A stretch of 64,000 nt of DNA from Caprimulgus europaeus (taxonomy: Eukaryota; Chordata; Aves; Caprimulgiformes; Caprimulgidae): assembly GCA_907165065.1 (NCBI GenBank), contig OU015528.1, positions 24,076,015 through 24,140,014 on the forward strand, written 5' to 3'. Below, piece by piece: positions 53,301 to 62,300 of the stretch. The notes under the pieces are model-generated. The model worked only from the letters and a program-made list of their open reading frames with translations. It ran no database searches and was not told where the DNA came from. Within the stretch, counting starts at the first letter, position 1; the number at the start of each line of letters is the position of its first letter. The position numbers were made by a program, and so were the translations under genes.

Positions 53301-56300
53301 GATATTGCTATATTCTGAAAACTAGATATTTGACATATTTTAACCTGATGTAGCTAATATAAAAATCATTTGTTTTGTCAATGCTTCCTGGACTAGAATT
53401 CCACTTTTTGGTCCTTATCCTAGGTAAGACATTGTTTGCAAATTGTGCTTCTTGGGAGGGTGTTTGTAAAAGAAAACCTAACTATCAAAGATGTTGCTAA
53501 GGTATTAAGGTACTGCTAAAAGCAGAGTGGTTGTCATAGTGACAGTTAAAAATAAACGGTGAAATTGTTCTGGCTTCTTTTTTTCAGTCTACTGAAGAAA
53601 ATTGAGCGGGAAACATGGAGGGAAAGTGGCGTTTCATTAATTGCCACTGTGACTCGCCTCATGGAGAGGTTACTGGACTACAGGTGAGTGATAATCACGA
53701 TTTGTAAGTAGGTTTGTCACCTTCCAAATATTAAGAGGCAAATACGGTGATCTTGTGCAAACGATGACTGCGTATGGACACATCAACTGTCAGGATCTCT
53801 GACAATAGCTGCTTAGTTAGCAGGAAAATGAGACAAACTGAAAACCAGCCGAGTAACCTCCCCATGGTATGAAAATCCAGTGGCTTGCACAAGTCTCTTC
53901 TCAAGGAATATAGGAACTTTTGGTAGCAGGTTAGTGTCTCAAGTCTGTCTGAAGACATAGAGCTCAATACTAATCACCTGACAGTTGTTTTACAGAACAT
54001 GTAAAATTCTTATCATTGTGTCAATCATGCTTAGTTCTAGTGTCAGCCAGCACAGTAAGTATATATAAAAAGACACATGATCTCTGGGTGAGAAGCTTGC
54101 ATCTGACTGTTCCACATGAACAAAGGAGAGGGAAATAAGAGATGTATACTCCCTTTTATGAGTGGGAGACTTAGAGGGATTTTCTCAGTCACTTGTGAAG
54201 TCTGTGTAGAAACTTCAGATTTCAGATTAGTCCTCCTTGTTGCCATCAGTAGCAGCACTTTGTAGAACTTGAAGTGTTAGCTTTTTCCTGTGATTATGGG
54301 GGGCCACATGTTAAGACCTGGTAGTCTACTTGCTATCCTCACTGATAGTTTGAAAGGAAAGCTATTTTGTCAACAAAGAGACTGAACTCTTAATTTCTAG
54401 AAGCCTGGCAGTGTTATTCTTCTTCAGGGATTGGTTGGATGGCAACCTCCAGGACTGTCAATCCAATATCTTTCAAAACAATTGTGCATACTGGTGGTTA
54501 TAAGAGTATTTGGGAAATTTGCTTAGTTCATGTATGCAAGAGTGTTTTAAAATTGTGTTAAATTTCTTCTAGTGACTGCATAGTGATGTCTGCCTGTTAT
54601 TTTTTCACTCCAGTATGGTTATACTGACAGTATTTTTCCATTTGTGATAAGCAAACTCTGTGTGGTTCCATTTTAACTTTTGTCTTGGGCGTCATATCTG
54701 TTGCCTCTCCAAACATTAAATGATACTAAATATAAAATGGTACTACTGAAAATTTGGTGGATCTTGGAGCATTTTACAGAGGGGGTCAGTGTCATTTTGT
54801 TTTTTCACAGAGAAGGAACTAATGCTGTAATTCCATGATTAATTTAGATGTACACTGTCTCTGAAGAAAGCAGACTCATCCCTGCTCATTTCCTCATTCA
54901 CATCACCCTCTTCCTTGTGCCAACACAAGTGTTTGTGCTGCACTGTGGTGATCTGACTGATGTGGGCTAAAACTAACCCAGCAAAAGATGCTGCCTAACA
55001 TGTATCTCTTCCTGAGGTTTGCACAGACAGCAATGCAGGACTGGGAATGAGTGCCTGAGAGCAGGACTGCCTCTTCTGCAGTCCTGCTGGCTGGCAGCTG
55101 TGGCAGCTTCTGCTGGCATAATTTGAGCACAAGGTATAAAGAAATCAAATAAACTCCAACCGTCACCTAGCAAATTAATGGCAGAGCCAGAAAAAAATCA
55201 CTGACTTTCTTGATGATTGAGGTATTCCATGTCATGAAAAAGGAGGCATGAAATCCCTTACACAGCTGGGTCAGCTGTTCACCCAAATGCCTTTAGGTTG
55301 CATCATTTCAGTCAGCTTGCCAAGCCAAAAATGTCTATAGGACATTCACTATAGGAGGATAAATGTCATTCACGGAATCACAGCATCACAGAATGTCAGG
55401 GATTGGAAGGGACCTTGAAAGATCATCTAGTTCAATACCCCTGCTGGAGCAGGAACACCTAAATGAAATCACACAGGAAGGCGTCCAGGCGGATTTTGAA
55501 TGTCTCCAGAGAAGGAGACTCCACAACCTCCCTGGGCAGCCTGTTCCAGTGCTCTGTCACCCTCACAGTAAAGAAGTTTCTTCTCAAGTTTAAGTGAAAC
55601 CTCTTGTGTTCCAGCTTGCACCCATTACCCCTTGTCCTATCATTGGTTGTCACCGAGAAGAGCCTGGCTCCATCCTCCTGACACTCACCCTTCATATATT
55701 TATAAACATTAATAAGGTCCCCCCTCAGTTTCCTCTTCTCTAAGCTAAAGAGGCCCAGCTCCCTCAGCCTTTCCTCATAAGGGAGATGCTCCACTCCCTC
55801 AATCATCTGAGTGGCTCTGTGCTGGGCTCTCTCAAGCAGTTCCCTGTCCTTCTTGAACTGTGGGGCCCAGAACTGGACACAATATTCCAGATGAGGCCTC
55901 ACCAGGGCAGAGTAGAGGGGAAGAAGAACCTCTCTCAACCTACTAACCACACCCCTTCTAATACACCCCAGGATGCCATTGGCCTTCCTGGCCACAAGGG
56001 CACAGTGCTGGCTCATGGTCATCCTGCTGTCCACCAGGACTCCCAGCTCCAGTTCCCCTGCACTGCTCTCTAGTAGATCATTCGCCAACCTATACTGGAA
56101 CCTGGGGTTGTTCCTGCCCAGATGCAACACCCTACACTTGCCCTTATTATATTTCATTAAGCTTTCATTCCTTTTGACTTTCATTACTTTCTGTTTTAGG
56201 GACTGCATGAAAATGGGAGAAGTGGATGGCAAAAAGATTGGCTGCACTGTTAGCCTTTTGGTTTGTATAATACTTTTCCTTTCCTTTTTTTATTTCACTT

Positions 56301-59300
56301 GAGCATTTTCTCATATGTGGCCAGACATTTTAATAGGAGGTACCTTGCTTCTTGATGCAGTTTGAGTGGAAGTTGACAGAATAATACTACACTTAGGATC
56401 ACTCATTTATTTATTTTTTTTTTTTCAGGGTGAAATTAATACAGTGAGCAGTTAGTCTTCCTTGGCATTTTATAGTTGGTCTCAAAGATCTTTAATACTG
56501 CTTTATTCGAATAGTTTTCAATTTCTTCCTACTGGATAAACTTTACCAAAGTATGTCCAAGTTTAATTGGTTTCTGAGTTCATAGAAACAAACAAGCCTT
56601 TCCTCCTTCCCAAAACCAACAAAAATCATATGATTTCTCCTGTTTCCTTTCTTCCTCAGTAAGTGAGACAAGCTCGTTCTTATGACATATAATTTTCTGA
56701 AGGCTGTAGGCTGTCTTCCCAATAGAAGAGACAGAAATTCTGCTCAAGTTGTCATCGTTATAACAATCCAACAGAGGAAATTTGTAGTATGAAAAATATT
56801 TCATTTTTGTTTACAAGTTCCATTTTGGTTTTAGGCCAGTTTCCGCTAACAAGTTTGTTGACTTCTGTTAACCTTGGAAAGTTTCCATTTTCATGATGAA
56901 TGTTTTAGAAAGCTGTATTTTTAGCCAGGAAAAAAAAAGAATAAGCTGACTTGTAATTCTGCATTTTTTACGTCAGTGAAACAATTTGGTCTTGCTTCTA
57001 AGTAGCAGTTATACATAAGAGAATAAAGGATTTCTTCAGAAGGAAAATAGTACTCTCTAAATAGAGTTGGTGTTTACTACATGGCCATAGAGCAGCTGCC
57101 TTTCTGTTAGAATATCTGCCATGATCTGAATTCTGTAAAGCACCTGGATTATTTTCATCCTATCACTAAGGAGCTTTTAAACTATTATTAGCAAATTATC
57201 CAAGATTTGCATAAAAATAAAATACAAATACTTAAAAATGCCAAAACACTATAGTATTTTTTAATGGTATTTTCAATGACTTGTAGAGGCTAAGGCGGAT
57301 TTCATATCCTAATGATTTTCAGACAAATTTTAATACTATTTGCACACCACAGAAACAATGAATGCTAAATTTTGAAAAGGTAGTTTCAATTACAGAAGTA
57401 GCACACAAATTTCAAGATATTTGCTTGCCCATATGGTGGATGAACTGGTTGCCATCTCAAAATGTTTCATGCAATGAGTAATTAGAGGAATGTATGATGT
57501 TAAAATTATTTGAAGTCCAAAGAAAGAAGCAATATTTCATTTTTCACCACTATTTTGAAGATATTCTGACTTCCAAAGATAAGAAGACTGGTTGGCATGA
57601 GAAGAGAATTTTTATGTTGTTTTGCCATAGAGGTATGTTCTGTTCTTCCAGAAAATAGAATTGACCAAGTTATCAAATTAACTGGAATTATGCCACATCA
57701 CGTGAAATATGCAGAAGGGGTATGCACCAGCAGCAATAACTTAGATGAAAGGAGAAGGTAGGAACTTTTTTCCTACTCTTCTCACCCTCTGGGTCATCTG
57801 GAATAGGTTTCACATTAGTAATACTTGTTTGGAAAAGCTAGTTTAAGAGGTGTCTAATGAAGTTGGTTCCTTATGCACAAGAATCACATAACTCCTATTT
57901 AAAAGTTGAATTTCTAATGAAAAAACTCTGTCATCAGAGTTGTACAAAAGCATTGAAAGTATATTGAAAAACTTTTGGTAAGTCACTGAGGAGTTTTTCT
58001 CAGCATCTCTGTTTCTTACTGGGGTTTGATATTTAATTGATATTTTAGATTCTATTAATTTTCTCAAGTCAGCTAGAAAAATACTTTCTCTATAAAGTTT
58101 CTGTTTTCATATTTCCATAATGTTCCTCCCACCTTTCTCTTTGTTAATAACTCAATTTAGGAAACAGTGGCATAGAGTAAGAATACAGTACAACAGGGGG
58201 GAAATTTTGGCCACTTGCTTAGAGTTCAAAATAGTAAGTGATTTGAATAATAGAACAGAAATTCTTAGTTGCTAATGAGGACCAGTGCTAGATTCCTTTA
58301 TCCTATAAATTTCTATTAACCAAAGCAGATTATCCTTAATGTTAACTATGGCTAGTGAGGGAACTCTAGCTACTCTAGCTGTCCATAGTGAGCATGGCAA
58401 TACTTGTGAACAGTGCTATAGGGTTTTGCTCCTCTCCCTGTAACTTTTTCATACTTTGTTTTAGGGCTTGCAAATAAATAATGAACGTTTTTTAACCAAG
58501 AATTTTGATGTTGCATTCCATATTTTAGCCATGTAACAACAAATAGCAATTATACATCCACTTCTAGAAGTTTTGGATAACACCTCAGAGTGCAACTTGG
58601 TGTATTTCAGTCATGCAGTGCAGTATCTGTGCATCAGTTACCACTTCCCAGTGTCAGTTAGGGCTGAAGAAATAATGTTTGTCATTCAGGATTGTACTGT
58701 TTACAATACTGAATAGTTCATAAAACTACCAAAGTCCTTCTAGCATTTTGCTATGACAGAAAGAAGGGTAGACATACTGGGCAGTAGATATTTTGTTAAA
58801 ACATTAATACAAAAGTCAGAGTGGTGTCAATATTTTAAAATCAACATACAGCTTTCAGTAAGATGTTAAATGGCTGAGGTAAGGATATATGGGAGCACTT
58901 TTGGATGGATTGATATTTGTAAGGAAAGAACCATCAGATTTCAGTTCTATCAGGCTCTTCCTCTTCTGTTCTATGAAAACTTAAATAAAATAAAAACATT
59001 CAGAAGCATATTGACTTGTCTACTGAAAATTTACTATTCTATTTACTATTTCTTACTGTATTACTGCAGTTCTGTGTAATGACTTTGTACATGTGAAATT
59101 TTAAAATCTATGCATGTATTCCTAGAGCATTATGTTTTTGTTACCTTTATTGTATATTTATCAACTACTACATTTCATTACCAAATTCAATTTTATTGCA
59201 GAATTTTTACAAGACTGAACTGAACAAGGAAGAGATGTATATTCGCTATATTCATAAGCTGTATGACCTACATTTGAAAGCACAAAACTTCACAGGTAAT

Positions 59301-62300
59301 GGAGTACAAACTAGAAAAGATATTTAGAACTGGTCGATGATTTACAGTCTTTTGCAAGCCTGTAAGCTGTATCCTCAGTGCAGAACATACTGACCCAGGC
59401 AACAGCTGAGTTTCCTTGCACGATTAATCTCTCTCAAAATATGGTTGGGTTTTTTGGGGTTTTTTTAGCAACTCTGCTAGTTGCTGTGCTGAATGTAAAT
59501 GACTACTGTTGACACATACTCGCAATAAATGTGTGACAGTCACTCTTCACTCAAGAGGAGTAAAGTTTAGGGGAAGTTTTTTGTGAGTCCATTTGGTAGT
59601 ACCTGAACCTATATACATTTTTGTAATGCTGCTGGTTAGCTGTTTGATGTGCTGTTTCTACACAGCTGTTTCAGGACCTAACTTTTAGATTAAAAAAAAA
59701 AAAAAAGACCTATATCACTTACTAATGATGAGACAGAGACCCTAAAACCTGTAACAAGTATAGCACTTTGCTGATGTCTTTCTGAATCTTCACATACCAC
59801 ATTTGCAGTACTATTGTCCAGGATTTCTCAATGCAAATTCAGTGACAAGGCTGGCCATTATCTTTTAAATGAAGAAATAAGAAGATAATATGCATGGGTT
59901 TTGTTTATACAACATAAAGTACACTTAATTTGGGGAACTACATGCCATCAATAATAGCTGGGAGGATAAAATCAGTATCTCTTTAAATGAAACAATCTTT
60001 GGTTGCCAAAATATTTAACTGACCTTGTAATACCTCCATGTTTTCCCTAGAGTTTGTGATTGCAACTGCATGTGTTCAGAATCTCTCCAGAATTTTTTCC
60101 TTCTTAAAGCAGATTAGTTGGCTGGCAGTCACTAGTAAACAGGCTACAGGTACCTGCTGCCACAGCAAATTTCCTTATGCTGTTCTGTTATGCATAGTAA
60201 AGATAATACATATTTTCACTTGGAATTTCCACAATCCCTTTGCAGGTCATGGGCTTAAAGCACGGAGTAGATAGCAGAATATATTAAGGACAGATTTTAA
60301 TTTCCTCATGTGACCTGGAACTAGTGAGTCACAAGAGAGTTTTGATTGTCAAGCGGAATCTCTGCCACGGTTGGCTTTGTGCCAAACTATTAATTTCCTG
60401 ATTTTATATAACAGATCTTAGTAACTCTGTAAGCAGTGGAGGATTGTCTCACACCCATGGCACTGGGATAAAGACAGTCTTTCCACTAGAAACCAGACTT
60501 ATATAGTCCATTGCCTTGCCTTATCAATCAGTGACCACACACAGACCTTTTGTAAATCAGCTGACCTACATGGGAGTAGGAAAAGAAGCTTGCTACTTCC
60601 GACACTCCTGCATGCTGCACCATTAGTTCACTTGCTGCATGGTTTCATTCTAGGAATAAAGCCAGCTTGCCCTTAAAAATATATATTTTTTTCTGTTTCA
60701 TAGGATGATTTACAGGACTGTTTCTAATAATCCTCTGTAAAAAATAAATTATTTTTCATATAAAACAGCTTACAATCTTTATTTAAACAGCACTTGTAAC
60801 TCTCTAGAGGCTGAAGCACATAAATGCACTGATTCCTCTTGTGTCCCCTCAGACACCTGAGAAGTGTAATGAGATTGTCTTTGTATATGTCCATCTTAGA
60901 AATGTTTTTTGAATCTGTCCTGTATAAATTGAATTTCCCCCATTGTGAGTCAACCCTGTTTTTCTCTCCTTACTGTTTTGGTGCACAGCCAATAGTTGCA
61001 GACCTGTCCCTGAGGTACTGATACGTTATTTGTTATGCTGGCCACTGCCAAACATAGGATGCTGGGTAGAGGGACCCCTTGGACCTTTCATCCAGGATGG
61101 CCATTTTTATTTTAAAAACCTTCTATATACATTTTTGATAACTTAAAATAATATCGGTATGGCAGACAAAAATCTGTTAAAATTAAGGACTTGCATGCCA
61201 AGTTAGAAAGGAAGAGTCATAGTGAGCTATCCTGACATGTATTTATGCTCTGCTATCTTTAGTTTCCTTATGTTTTTTAATTGGTTGTTATCAACTTCAT
61301 GGATTTTTTAAATTGGTATATAAATGTGCTGCATAGTTTGATTACCAAACTGTACCTTGAAACTGTGGCAAAGACTGTTACCAGTCAAGCAGCCTGAAAG
61401 CTGTGTGGTGCCAGAATTAAGATTGTCTGTGCAACTTCACCTGGTCTTTCTTGCACATATGTTTTGCAGTGCAACATCATTTTGCAGCGTGCTTAGCATT
61501 TTACAACATTGAGATACAAAGCACACTCTCCCACAAACAGCTGCTGCAGTGAGGGTTTTTCATCCACAGGTTCTTAAGATAAACCCATAAGAGGAACACT
61601 ACTGTTAGAAAGAAACTCTGTAGTTTAAGTAGCCTGTCTCATGGGAACACATATGGCAGAGCAGAAGTAGGATATGGTTGTCTGGGGCAAACTTACCTTA
61701 GCATAAAAAGTACTTTAGTACTTTTTTTTCCTTATGTGCAACCTATAAAATCTGCAATAAAATAAGTCCAGTAGGCAACTTCTTTCTCCAGTGCAGTACA
61801 TCTCGAGAACGTGGCCCATCTTTGTACTGAGTCACTCATGCAAAGTGGTCCTGTGAATGGAAAAATAGACTGTGAACACTAACTTGGAAAATAGTAATGC
61901 ATATGCAAAGTTAGCCAAATTGTATTGTCATAACTAGTAGTAATTGAAAAGGTGCACCTTATCGAGAGTGTGCACATTTCTGTGCATTTTGGCTGTTTTA
62001 TTTGTTCGGTGGTCATAAGTACCGTGCTCTAATTTGTCTTGCAGAGGCTGCCTACACACTCCTGCTGTACGATGAGCTGTTGGAGTGGTCTGATCGGCCA
62101 CTGAGAGAATTTCTCAACTACCCCATGCAGACAGAGTGGCAGCGTAAAGAGTGTCTCCATCTGACCATCATTCAAAACTTTGATAGAGGAAAGGTAAAAT
62201 AGTCTTATTTTATGGAGTAGATCTGGAAAGGATAGGTTGTTCATTGTAGGACATTACTTACAGAGTTGCAGTCTATTCTCATATAGAGAGGAAATGTTTG

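Larger units (their letters stand above)
48238..53396 (+). other. intron 19
   Basis: 5.2 kb. It contains a 30-base T run followed by CCCCAG (50315-50350), two clearly related diverged repeats with a possible third (50167, 50757 and 51635) and a perfect 11-bp inverted repeat (52764-52790). No named transposon is recognised. Confidence 0.83.

Noticed and set aside
53397-53423. Idea that the 27-base stretch is intronic and exon 19 joins exon 21 directly
   Set aside because: Phases would also fit (2 to 2), but IPLFGPYP matches the DOCK3/DOCK4 protein and both splice sites are good, so it is called an exon.
56158-56247. N-terminal extension of the minus-strand CR1 open frame
   Set aside because: This part is the antisense of host intron and exon 22, open by chance; CR1 similarity begins at about 56157.
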